A stretch of 64,000 bases of DNA from Hypoxylon rubiginosum (Eukaryota > Ascomycota > Sordariomycetes > Xylariales > Hypoxylaceae). Of the stretch, positions 1 through 8,895 are shown one piece after another (position 1 is the stretch's first letter; every line of letters starts with the position of its first letter). The stretch lies in NCBI GenBank assembly GCA_902806565.1, contig CADCXA010000016.1:1240001-1304000 (forward strand). Direction: 5' to 3'. The notes under the pieces are model-generated. The model searched no databases. It worked only from the letters and a program-made list of their open reading frames with translations, and was not told where the DNA came from. A program made the translations under genes and the position numbers.

Positions 1-98
1 AGAAGCAGAGCGAGCTAATGGATGAACTAACATACCGGAAGGAAAGTTCTTGATCATATCTGAGTCTTCCCATCTGATCCACTGACTTGTATGCATAG

Positions 99-2228
99 GG
101 TCTTCGAGCTCGGGGTATCACGCCTCCTCTTAGCCCCGCTTCCGAGGACGAAGAGTACTTCACCCCTGATGAGGAAGTATGCGAAGTTCCGATATCATCA
201 GATCCTAGTACACTACTAGATGAAGACTTGAGTAAAGCCGAGGCATATTTACTCCAACAAGATGGCTGTCAGACTGTCATGTCATCACCCTCGCACTTCG
301 AGAATCCAAACATGCCCCCTTTAGAAGAGTTGCCGCTACTCGAGCTGAACGAGCCAAACCTTGAATCATTAAAGATCGAAGGGCCCTTGACCCCATTGGA
401 TTCCATGCCCCCTTCCTCGGGTTTGGTAATAGACATGTTAGTTTCCGCGAGCGCTATGGACATTGACCAAGTCATGAGCAAAGGACACCCTCATTCGTTC
501 GACACCGAGAGCGAGAAGGATAGTATTGGAATTTTTAGTGATGACACCCTGGTCATATTGAAGGAGAAGGCAGCATCGGTGAGAAGAGCTACCGAGCAAG
601 AACAACTACAAGCAGCAGACGCGATCGCCCGAATAGAGATCCCTAAAATGGATTTTTCAATACCAGACCCCGAGTGGCATAAAATACCGCCAGGTGCTGC
701 GTCGCAGCTGGCGTGGATAGAGAAAACTCATAAGGCTCTTAATATCCCCCCCTGGCCGAAAAACTCCAAATCAGAAAGAGGGCTCCGCTGGTCTCCGTTT
801 GACTCTAGAATTGCCCACATTTCTACTAACGAGTCAATTGATCACGACGACGATGCGGAAGCTCTTCTCAACTTTCCAAATCATCTTCCAGTGCTCACGA
901 GTGCGGACTATGTCTGGAAACAGCCGGGTCTTGCAATCCTTCGTGAAGAGGAAGAAGAAGATGACGAAGAGCAGTTGAAACCTCCCACTGCGAAGGATGT
1001 CAGAGACATAGAGTCTCTAGTAAGGAAGAGGAAGTACGAACTTGAAAATCTTGATTTGGAGCAGAGGAGCGCTTCCGATTCAGCTTCACCAATAGACCTT
1101 ATCCAAGTTCCCGAGAACGCAGCATCAGCGTCATTCCAGACCCCACTGAGTGGTCACGGCAAACTCCCTCATCTCCTTCTAGGCTGCAATGATCCATCAG
1201 CTACATCGACTCTCTTGTCTAACTATGTCGACTTCCATACCGCAAAGCGCCAAAAACAAGCCAAGAGCTCTTTCTTTCCGATTGCCGCCAAACCCGTGGC
1301 CCAGGTTGACGTAGCGATACCCCCCAAAAAGGCCGTGGCCACAGCACAGCCAGAGGCAGCAACGGCACGAGAGATGGAGCTGGAGAAAGAACCAGCTACT
1401 CCAGCTCCTTGTCCAGTATTACAACCGGCTTCAGAACGAACGAAGATAATCAAGGCACTAACCCTCAACCGGAATGTGTTCTCGTTCCTCGAGAAGCTCT
1501 ACCCTGACGCCGAGATCATCGAGCGAGACTTTGACCGATGGAACACCTTGACTTGGGACCGCAACTCGGTGTCCCGCTCGCCGGTTGCGTCACCGCTTGC
1601 TGCCGAAGCCGACGTGATCGTCTCCCCTGCGACCGGGATCGTCGTAACAACGCTGCTCAAGGCCATGCAGAAGCCGCTCCCGGGCCACAAGGGCCAGCCG
1701 GCCGTCCGCGAGCGCATCCGCAGCGTCGCGGCCCGGTACGAGCGCCTCGTCGTCCTCGTCTCGGAAGCGAACCGCCTCGCCGTCGCTGGCGAAGACGACA
1801 CGGCGCGCGAGCTCACGCCTTCCGAGTGCGCGGGCTACGCGGACTTCGCCGGCTTCGTCGCGGGGCTCGACGCGAACGCGCAGGCGTACTACGTCGGGGG
1901 CGGCGACGCCACACTCGCGAAGTGGCTGGTCTCGTTCGCGGCCCGCTACGCGCCGGAGGCGTCCGAGGTGCAGGATATCCTGATCCAGGACGAGACGCTG
2001 TGGGAGCTGTTCCTGAGGCGGGCGGGGATGAACGCGTACGCCGCGCAGGCCATACTCGGACAGCTGAAGGCGCCTGACGGCGCGTCTGAAGAGGAGGCTG
2101 GCCAGTACGGATTGCCAGCATTTGTGAGAATGACGCCTATGGAGAGAGTCCAGAACTTCGGAAGGCTGACGGGCGGGGAGAAAGTGCTGAATAGAGTCAA
2201 CGAGGTCCTGGAGACGCGATGGGGTTGA
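99..2228 (+). CDS. 3' part of a DUF7102/SAM-like protein, possibly a Zip2/SHOC1-type XPF-fold protein
   Basis: The frame ends at TGA 2226-2228 and runs open upstream past 228 to a splice acceptor, TGCATAG at 92-98, with a CTGAC branch point at 82-86. The gene is therefore 5'-truncated by the window edge and no start codon is visible. The N-terminal half is acidic and low in complexity; the last ~260 residues are conserved-looking and GC-rich. They contain FSFLEKLYPDAEIIERDF, then ADVIVSPATGIVVTTLL, and a helical C-terminus (FVRMTPMERVQNFGRLTGG) that reads like a helix-hairpin-helix or SAM-like segment. This order recalls nuclease-dead XPF relatives of the Zip2/SHOC1 meiotic family and fungal proteins labelled DUF7102. 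That identity is inference from remembered family patterns. No catalytic XPF motif (GDxxxERKx3D) is visible. It converges with the next gene. Confidence 0.7.
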   Translation, partial: GLRARGITPPLSPASEDEEYFTPDEEVCEVPISSDPSTLLDEDLSKAEAYLLQQDGCQTVMSSPSHFENPNMPPLEELPLLELNEPNLESLKIEGPLTPLDSMPPSSGLVIDMLVSASAMDIDQVMSKGHPHSFDTESEKDSIGIFSDDTLVILKEKAASVRRATEQEQLQAADAIARIEIPKMDFSIPDPEWHKIPPGAASQLAWIEKTHKALNIPPWPKNSKSERGLRWSPFDSRIAHISTNESIDHDDDAEALLNFPNHLPVLTSADYVWKQPGLAILREEEEEDDEEQLKPPTAKDVRDIESLVRKRKYELENLDLEQRSASDSASPIDLIQVPENAASASFQTPLSGHGKLPHLLLGCNDPSATSTLLSNYVDFHTAKRQKQAKSSFFPIAAKPVAQVDVAIPPKKAVATAQPEAATAREMELEKEPATPAPCPVLQPASERTKIIKALTLNRNVFSFLEKLYPDAEIIERDFDRWNTLTWDRNSVSRSPVASPLAAEADVIVSPATGIVVTTLLKAMQKPLPGHKGQPAVRERIRSVAARYERLVVLVSEANRLAVAGEDDTARELTPSECAGYADFAGFVAGLDANAQAYYVGGGDATLAKWLVSFAARYAPEASEVQDILIQDETLWELFLRRAGMNAYAAQAILGQLKAPDGASEEEAGQYGLPAFVRMTPMERVQNFGRLTGGEKVLNRVNEVLETRWG

Positions 2229-2433
2229 TTGAAAGCGGCCCCTGACTTAGGTCAAGGAGTTACGCCACTTTCCGTGTCAAAACGTGAGCTCTCGAAATAA
2301 TTGTTGAGCTGATATAGTCCTCACCTAAATCAGCTAGAATCATAAGATGATAGCTATGTATGTAGATGCTCAAACTTAGCTTGCTTCAAAGACGCCGAGA
2401 CAATTAGTTCCATTTGATTCCGGGTATCATAAT

Positions 2434-3903
2434 TTATTCCTTGCCGTCCCTATCCCCTTCAGGGCTTGAAGCTCCGTAGCCGTTGTTCGACAGACTCCAT
2501 ATCTTCAAGCTACTTTCTCTATTCCGTCTGCGCATCCATGGCGCCTCCGAGCTCGAACTCTCGCTTTGCGATCCAGATTCGTCATCACCGCCGCTCTCCT
2601 CCCCCTCCTCGGGAAACTCCCATGACCCAGAGCAAGTAGCAACCACGGCGCCGCTCTGGTGCATACACGTGCTCGACACCGTCGACCGCCGGGCGGCGGA
2701 CCAGCCCCACGCCGGCTCGTGCGCGCCCTCGCGCGTCCCGACGCCCTCCCACACCTTGACGTCCCCGTGCGTCGAGCCGGACCACACCTCGAACCCGGCC
2801 TCGCCCTCGCCCTGGCCCTGGCCGGGGAACACGTCGCAGGCGATGCGCTGGTTGCCGAGCGCGTCGCGGCCGGCCAGCCACCCGAGGAGCTTGCCCGTGA
2901 CGCGCACGTCGTAGACGAGGATACCCGCAGACTTGCGCTCGCCGAGGAGCAGGTACCGGCCGCAAGGGCTCCAGACGGCCTGGGCCACGCCGCCGCCGCC
3001 GCCGCCGGGCCCGCCGTGTCCGTCGGCGGCGCGGGCGACGCTCCAGGTGGCGACGCAGGCGCCCGCGTCCGGGGCGGCGAAGTCGTACAGGCCGACCCAG
3101 CGGGTCCAGGTGGCGGCGGCGACGAGGCTGGCGTGGCGGGCGTCGGGGGGCTGGGCGGCGAGGGCGGAGACGGCGCCGCGCATGCCGACGCCGCCGCCCT
3201 TGGACGGGTGGCGGTCCGACGGGATGGTCTTGACGCGCCGGAGGGGCCCGCCGCCGGCGCGGGCGACGTCGAACTGGGCCAGCAGGTTGCGGGCGCCCGC
3301 GACGAAGTGCGTGCCGGGGGACGGCCAGGCGAGCGACGTCGCCGACAGGAAGGTCTCGGACCGGGCTTTCGTCAGCGGGTAGCAGGACGCCGGCTTCTGG
3401 TGGTGTTGGTGCTCCTGCTGAGAGGGAGAGGGAGAGGAGGAGGAGGAGGAGGAGGAGGAGGAGGAGGAGAGGTAGAAGAGCTGGATGGGGTGGTCCCGGG
3501 CCGAGACCAGAAGCTGCTGCGTCCACGGCTCGGCGAGCCGGAAGTACGGCGCGCCCGCCAGGACGTTGCTCGGCTCCGGCAGCTGGATGGCGGCCTGGGG
3601 CACGAGCTTGAGGGGCCGGCTGGCCGTCGGCGAGAGGAGGTCCTCGGGCACTATGTAGCCGGATATCAGATTTGACGACGAGGACGTTAGAATGGTGGTC
3701 CCGTCTGCCGTCCACTGGGCCGTCTCGAAATAATCCCGAAGGCCGCCATTATGATCATCATCTCTCTCGCCGTAGCGTGTCGTCGGTGAGCGTTCTCGAG
3801 ACGTTGACGAGGTCGACTCGTTGTCCCGCGCAGTTATGTCCCCCGTCGAGGCCGCAAGCTCTATCCTGCCTTGGGCCTGGAGAGAGGCCCCGTCACGATC
3901 CAT
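2434..3903 (-). CDS. WD40-repeat protein of the WDR79/TCAB1 (Swt21) type
   Basis: Single exon, 489 residues from the ATG at 3903-3901. The frame extends to 3969 only through a TTG, so I chose the internal ATG (MDRDGAS...). After a charged leader comes DYFETAQWTADGTTILTSS, then a region with IVPEDLL and RPLKLVPQAAIQLPEP, and repeated WD-like blades (LAWPSPGTHFVAG, QAVWSPCGRYLLLGE, FEVWSGSTHGDVKVWE). The order matches WDR79/TCAB1/Swt21 proteins, which act in the nucleus in small RNA biogenesis (telomerase RNA and scaRNA in animals, splicing-linked in yeast). A run of about 14 serines comes from a (AGG)n microsatellite. The gene is very GC-rich, which creates long spurious ORFs on both strands. 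Confidence 0.8.
   Translation of the reverse strand: MDRDGASLQAQGRIELAASTGDITARDNESTSSTSRERSPTTRYGERDDDHNGGLRDYFETAQWTADGTTILTSSSSNLISGYIVPEDLLSPTASRPLKLVPQAAIQLPEPSNVLAGAPYFRLAEPWTQQLLVSARDHPIQLFYLSSSSSSSSSSSSPSPSQQEHQHHQKPASCYPLTKARSETFLSATSLAWPSPGTHFVAGARNLLAQFDVARAGGGPLRRVKTIPSDRHPSKGGGVGMRGAVSALAAQPPDARHASLVAAATWTRWVGLYDFAAPDAGACVATWSVARAADGHGGPGGGGGGVAQAVWSPCGRYLLLGERKSAGILVYDVRVTGKLLGWLAGRDALGNQRIACDVFPGQGQGEGEAGFEVWSGSTHGDVKVWEGVGTREGAHEPAWGWSAARRSTVSSTCMHQSGAVVATCSGSWEFPEEGEESGGDDESGSQSESSSSEAPWMRRRNRESSLKIWSLSNNGYGASSPEGDRDGKE
3433..3470. repeat. (GGA)n trinucleotide microsatellite inside the WD40 gene
   Basis: About 12 copies of GGA/AGG in a row. On the minus strand they encode the polyserine run of the WD40 protein between two blades. 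Length variation here would add or remove serines without shifting the frame. Confidence 0.9.
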
Positions 3904-4778
3904 CCCAGAGGAAGAGCTTTCTCTCGGCTTACCATTTCCGCAGGGATCTTGAGGCCGGTCAAAGTACAACTAACTCCCGTAGGTGGTAGATTGAGGCCGA
4001 TCGGCTTTGCTGAAACATGAACATGGTGGATCTCCGTGGAGATGCAGACGAAAAAAAAGGGTGTGTTAAAATGTTAGTGGGGTGTATTGTACTGCCTTTT
4101 TAGCGCAGGGGCTGAGGGGTCGAGACATGGCTGCATAGCACGCAGCCCGCCACCTGCTTGCGGAAGTGTACCTGTAGAATTGTTAGCTCGGCTGTAAGCT
4201 CCCCTCATCATACGGGTTCCTGGGCCACTGACGTTCTATCGTTCTAGCGCTGACGAGCCAACCAGCCCTGCCTATCATAACCCGTTCCTGAGCTTTGGGG
4301 CTCGGGGGTTTAGGGGGGGATTTACGGGTAATTAAGGCAAGCCCGCAGGCTCGCAGGCTCGGCACGTCTTTTTAACAACTTCATCACATTTCCCAGCTCT
4401 TATCGCCAAATCCATTATCGCAACTCGCAACTCGCAGCTCGCGGCTTGCGTAGACCGGTTTCCCTCCTGTCTCCCGTCTGCATCCGCATCCGCCATGCTT
4501 CGGTAGCAACCAGGCAACCAGGCAAGGACAGGCTATTCTGCAACTTCTGGCGTTACGCAATCATTCCGTCTTCATTTCATTTCTATTCCGATCGCCTCTC
4601 AGATCGTCCCGCTGCATGGTCAGCTTCGGTTGACCCGTCCCCCCCCAACAATCCTGCAGAGGCATCGTCCTTGTGGCAATACTTGAGGAGCGACTGCTCC
4701 TCGAGCTACTTCTTTTTATTTATTTCCCACATCTACTTCATTACAAGACGACGACGTCCTATGCAGACTACAGCCGCC
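3904..4778. promoter_or_regulatory. Divergent intergenic region between the WD40 and PQ-loop genes
   Basis: The two flanking genes are transcribed away from each other, so this 875-bp spacer must hold both promoters and leaders. It contains a G-rich stretch (4297-4320). A pyrimidine-rich stretch near 4440-4500 and 4560-4660 is typical of fungal leaders. I see no clear TATA box and no gene; the open frames here end or splice into the PQ-loop gene. Confidence 0.6.
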
Positions 4779-5933
4779 ATGGATAGTATCTTCGTCGCCA
4801 ACCGTTGTGACTCGCTCCGCGAGGGCGGGTTCACCAACTTCTTTGTCTCCATGTCAGTGCATATAACAATTAGGCCATCAGCTAGCAGCTGTCAGCTTGG
4901 CACATACTAACTGATATCGGTGTTTAGTCTTATAGTCATCGGCATCATGCTATCCTACGTCACACAACACTACCGGATCATTTCCCGTGGTTCCTCTGAA
5001 GGCATATCTCCATACTTCGTCCTACTCGGTGTCACGTCGGCCAACTCCCAGTTCGGGAACATCCTCACGCTGCCCCAGTCGCGGGCCGACGTCGCCTGTT
5101 GTAGAGAAGTTAGTCCCTTCGAATGCACCGCCGGCTTGCTAGGAATCGCGCAGATCGGAACGCAGTGGGTCTGCTTCGCCGTTATGTGCGTCGTCCCCTT
5201 TCTATACCTACATGGGCTTATCGGGACATGTCGCTGACCTAATGTATCTAGTCTGGTCCTATTTCTGGTCTTCTTCCGGCGGGATGACACCGATCTGTTA
5301 GACGACGAACTCGAGCGTGACCCCGACCAACCCACCTGGAGGACTGCTATTGGCGTGGCCGCCATGTGCCTGGTCCACGGTCTTTTCGTCGTCATCATAT
5401 CAGCTGCATTTGCACTCGGTGCTCCTCAGTACCTTAGTGCGTGGGCAAACTTCCTGGGAATCATGGCTGCCGTGCTTGCTGCTATTCAATACATCCCTCA
5501 AATTTTGACTACGTATCGTCTTAAGCATGCCGGCAGTCTAAGTATTTTGATGATGTGCATTCAAACTCCCGGCGGCCTCCTCTTCGCCGGCAGTCTGGCA
5601 GCACGTCTGGGCTGGGCTGGCTGGAGTTCTTGGGGCGTGTACGTCATGACGGCTATCATGCAAGGCATCCTTCTAGTCATGGCTATCTCTTACGAGTGGC
5701 CCTCGCAAGAGGAGCGGAATCAATCTACTCCTCAGCCGCAACGACCGCCATACAACCGACGCACCACGCCTAGAGTTCTACCCTCTCCAGGCCCGTATTC
5801 GGCTCACTTGCAGGCGTACGGTGAAACGCAGGAGGAAATCGAGCGTGCCCTTGACCGCGAAAGTGTTCAGGGCGTAGGCGAGAACCAGCCCCTGTTAGCA
5901 CCGGGAGGGCTGGGCAGTTCGGGAATTCGCTAA
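4779..5933 (+). CDS. PQ-loop repeat membrane protein
   Basis: Three exons: 4779-4852, 4928-5185 and 5252-5933, giving 337 residues. Intron 1 is GTCAGT..TTTAG with a perfect TACTAAC branch point just upstream; intron 2 is GTGCGT..TCTAG with CTGAC. The ATG sits in a GCCGCCATGG context; an in-frame ATG at 4761 would add six residues. The protein has about seven hydrophobic segments and two PQ-loop-like turns, one around TLPQSRADVACC and a clear one at YIPQILTTYRLKHAGSLS. PQ-loop proteins (cystinosin, Ypq and MPDU1 relatives) sit in vacuolar or other endomembranes and move amino acids or serve as sorting factors. The long lumenal loop with Cys and the 60-residue hydrophilic tail (PQPQRPPYNRR...) are typical of the fungal branch. 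Substrate unknown. Confidence 0.88.
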
Positions 5934-6831
5934 CGAGTTGTTGCGGAGGGCCAGGTCTGTTTTACATCCGCTTCTTGTTTGGTTCTTTATCTGTCGATCA
6001 CGAAAACGTTGGTATCCGTTTGCCTTGCTGCCATCTAAGATTTTGCACGACACGAGCTCGAAAGAACGAGCTATTATTTACTTAGATTAGGTACCCATTT
6101 GGCAGACGCGATGCGTTGAATCGTGAAGTTGGCACGAGAGCTAGCTTTTATAAACCCATCTAAATTGGACGCATTATCCCGGCTGATATCTATCTAGCAA
6201 GTAGTGTGTTGTATCCTACGAGTGTGATGACGGACATATATTTGCCTCCCGTTCCCAATCCTTATTACTCAAATCCCTTCTCTATCTAGGACTCTATTTA
6301 AGACTGACACCCCATTGGTATTCCTAGCTTTCTTGGATTTCTTAAAAAGAGTCATTATGAGTCAAAACTGAGGGTCAACCCGGTAATATGGCTCTTAGGT
6401 AGATGTAAAAGTCACGCCGCGGCTACATCTGCATGCACTTAAAGAGCCGGAAATGTATGCATACTGGCACATGGTATCACAGTGGGGACCAACCAACATT
6501 ACGCGTGCTTGCGCTAAAGTCGTAATTGGTCAGAGCTAAACTGTTAAACTTGTCAGCTTGTACCATGTCTCACACTAGCCCTTGGAGGGGGACTAGGGGG
6601 TTCGAGTCAGAAACTCCCCGTAATCCCCCCATAATCCCCCCATGCTGTCATGAGTCGCATCCCATCCCTTATCCTCTCAGACCAGACAACATTCTCAACT
6701 ATACCATCATTGATTCTTTCTTCAATAGACCAACTTTAGTAGATTTATAGGAGTAGCTTAGTCACAGCTCCTTTGTTCTCAAACTATTCGTCTTATCCTA
6801 AAGCTTCAAGCAGAACTCCCTTATCACAACG
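5934..6831. other. Intergenic region upstream of the R3H gene
   Basis: 898 bp with the PQ-loop 3' UTR at the left and the R3H promoter at the right. G-rich and C-rich tracts occur at 6585-6600 and 6618-6642. The word GGGGGATTACGGG on the minus strand nearly repeats GGGGGATTTACGGG at 4316-4329. No gene is supported. Confidence 0.5.
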
Positions 6832-8041
6832 ATGGCTATCTACAGTGCTGTACCTCCGCCTCCGGAATTAGCGGCTACAACGACCAATGCGAATCAGCAG
6901 CATCAGCAACTGGAGCACGAATCGAATTATCCATCCAATGTGAATGCAAATGCGGCTCCGGTTGCGAATGCGAATGCGACAAGTGTGTCATCCAATGGAG
7001 TTGATATCGAATCGTGGACTGTATCCGCGCTCGAATCACTCAGCATCTCCCCTATCGCTCGCAGCACTGGTGCTCCGCTATCGATCCCGCTCGATGAGCA
7101 TACCAATAAGCCATCCGTGACAATCCAAGACCCTCGTTCCAAGTCTACCGCGGTTACCCCACCGCCGCGCCCGCTGTCTCGCCGCGATAGCCAGCGCAGG
7201 CGGGAGGCCCTTCTCAAGGGGAAGGAGGGCAGCCGTCAGCGAAGACGGTGGGAGAACGACCATCTCCTTCACGTCCCCAACGCGCAGCCTCCCGAGCCGT
7301 CCGATTGGGAGCCCCGCGCGCTGCACCCCGTGAACCATACCCCCTACCAGATCGCCACCATGTGGGACCTGCGCATGCGCGCCGAAGTCGAGTCGAAGAG
7401 GGCCGTGGCGGCGCGCCGCAAGCAGATGCAGACCCGGACGCTGGGCGACGCGCACGTCGCCGGACGGGTGCCCCGCGAGCTGTTCCAGCGCGCCAAGAAG
7501 ACCCCCGCCGTCAGGACGTGGGTCCGGTCGCTCGAGGAGCCCGTCCGGCAGTACCTCGTTGAGCAGGAGGTGGCCAAGGAGCCGCCGCCGGCGCTGCTCA
7601 CCGACAGCGAAGGCGAGGTCGAGGACGAGGAGATCGTGTTCGTGGGCCGGAACGGCGCGATGCGCGACGGCTGGAAGAAGGCGAGGCGCGAGACCAAAAG
7701 CAAGACCGAGGAGGAGGGTATGATATTCGGTGCCGGCCTAGACGGCGGCGACGACGCCGGCAGCGCATTCAGGTATGACCTTTTTTTTTATACTTTTTTT
7801 GAAAAAGAAAAAGAAAAGAAAAAGGAAGCCCCCGTAGCTCCGCTGATATCCCGGACCGTGGTTCAGTGCTGACAACCCTAGACGATGGATTACGCATTCC
7901 ATATCTGACTACTACGGCCTCCACTCCCACTCTATCCTCATGGGCAACCCGAAGCGCAAGGTAGTGTACGTACAGATGAAGACCGGGCACGCCCCGCCGG
8001 TGCGAACCGACCTCCCGCGGCCTCTGTGGGAGCTCTGCTGA
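6832..8041 (+). CDS. R3H-domain protein with R3H-associated N-terminal domain
   Basis: Two exons, 6832-7772 and 7882-8041, 366 residues. The intron is GTATGA..CCTAG, with CTGAC 13 bp before the acceptor. Splicing restores the tail RRWITHSISDYYGLHSHS, which carries the Rx3H core (R315 to H319) of an R3H single-stranded nucleic-acid-binding domain. The long middle region with RRRWENDHLL and LHPVNHTPYQIATMWDLRMR matches the R3H-associated domain seen in ascomycete proteins. The N-terminus is low-complexity (Asn/Ala repeats), and a charged stretch precedes the intron. The intron divides the gene just before the R3H core and contains an odd T9/T6 and A-rich inverted tract. Likely a nucleic-acid-binding factor; its targets are unknown. 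Confidence 0.85.
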
Positions 8042-8895
8042 TGGACCGTCCCCGTCCCCGTCCCCGTCCCCGGCCTTCGGTAGAGGCTCGCCTATATTTT
8101 CCGGCCTGCCTTGTTGGATCACAGAACATGGTCGGGCATCGTGTAGATGGGAACAGTTCATAAGTAACATGTTAATGAAATAAGCACTTCCTCACTCTTC
8201 GAATGACTCGGCCCTTCAAGGCCTTCCAGTCCATCCGAATTTAACAACAATTGAAAAGTAGCGAGAGGATGCGTAATAGCTCTAACTACGTGTTCGTCCT
8301 CTTGCATACATACCTCTTAGACCCGTTTAGACCTTTCCATAGAAATTTGAACGAATGATTTACACCAGAGTCGTCGACCAAAGAGCATTGGATTAGCATT
8401 GTGACCGTTCTACACGCTTCTAATAAGTCACTAGAAGGTCCATTTTTAGACCTCGAGGAACATTTTATTTATGTCAGTGACATTCCTTCTTCTTGTAGGT
8501 CTTTCAATGATGGCTAGTATAGTCACTTTTCAGTATTCTGTCTTCAAGTGACTCGTCTTCCACTAGGCTAACAAAAGGCATCAGTGTTAAAAAGGGGGTG
8601 TTTGATGTTTACCGTTTAATAATACAAATTGCCCCTTTCTACCCTTCCGCCGTTCCCTTATACCATCTATTCTCTTTTCCCCTTCGATGCATTATGAGTG
8701 CTCTACCCATAACATGGTCGCCTCTGCTACATATCATAGGAAAGATAATAAGAAAGACTATAAGACCTTCCTTTCGCCATTATAATGTCAAGACCGGGAC
8801 ATTCCATTAGGTATGTAAGGCTAGCTTCCTATGTACATAGGGAAATTAACTCAATGCACTTACAATGCTGTAATAGTAGTAGTCGCCGCCGCCGC
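8042..8895. other. Convergent intergenic region between R3H and POL5 genes
   Basis: 854 bp between two gene ends, expected to hold two 3' UTRs. Immediately after the R3H stop is a (GTCCCC)n repeat (8047-8071). The rest is AT-rich, with no supported gene. Confidence 0.55.
8047..8071. repeat. (CGTCCC)n short tandem repeat
   Basis: Four tandem copies of a 6-bp unit directly downstream of the R3H stop codon, probably in its 3' UTR. Confidence 0.8.

Noticed and set aside
1538..2077. Overlapping plus-strand frame of 179 codons in gene 1
   Set aside because: Arg-rich shadow; the main frame carries the conserved-looking sequence.
2585..3715. Long open frames on both strands over the WD40 gene (376 and 338 codons)
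   Set aside because: Their proteins are Arg/Pro/Ala/Gly-rich shadows of GC-rich codons. The WD40 frame has recognisable blades.
4446..4910. 154-codon frame at the start of the PQ-loop gene
   Set aside because: Only its last third is coding. The rest is leader, and the frame runs into intron 1.
6590..6625. B-box-like GGTTCGAGTC
   Set aside because: Isolated; no cloverleaf can be drawn around it.
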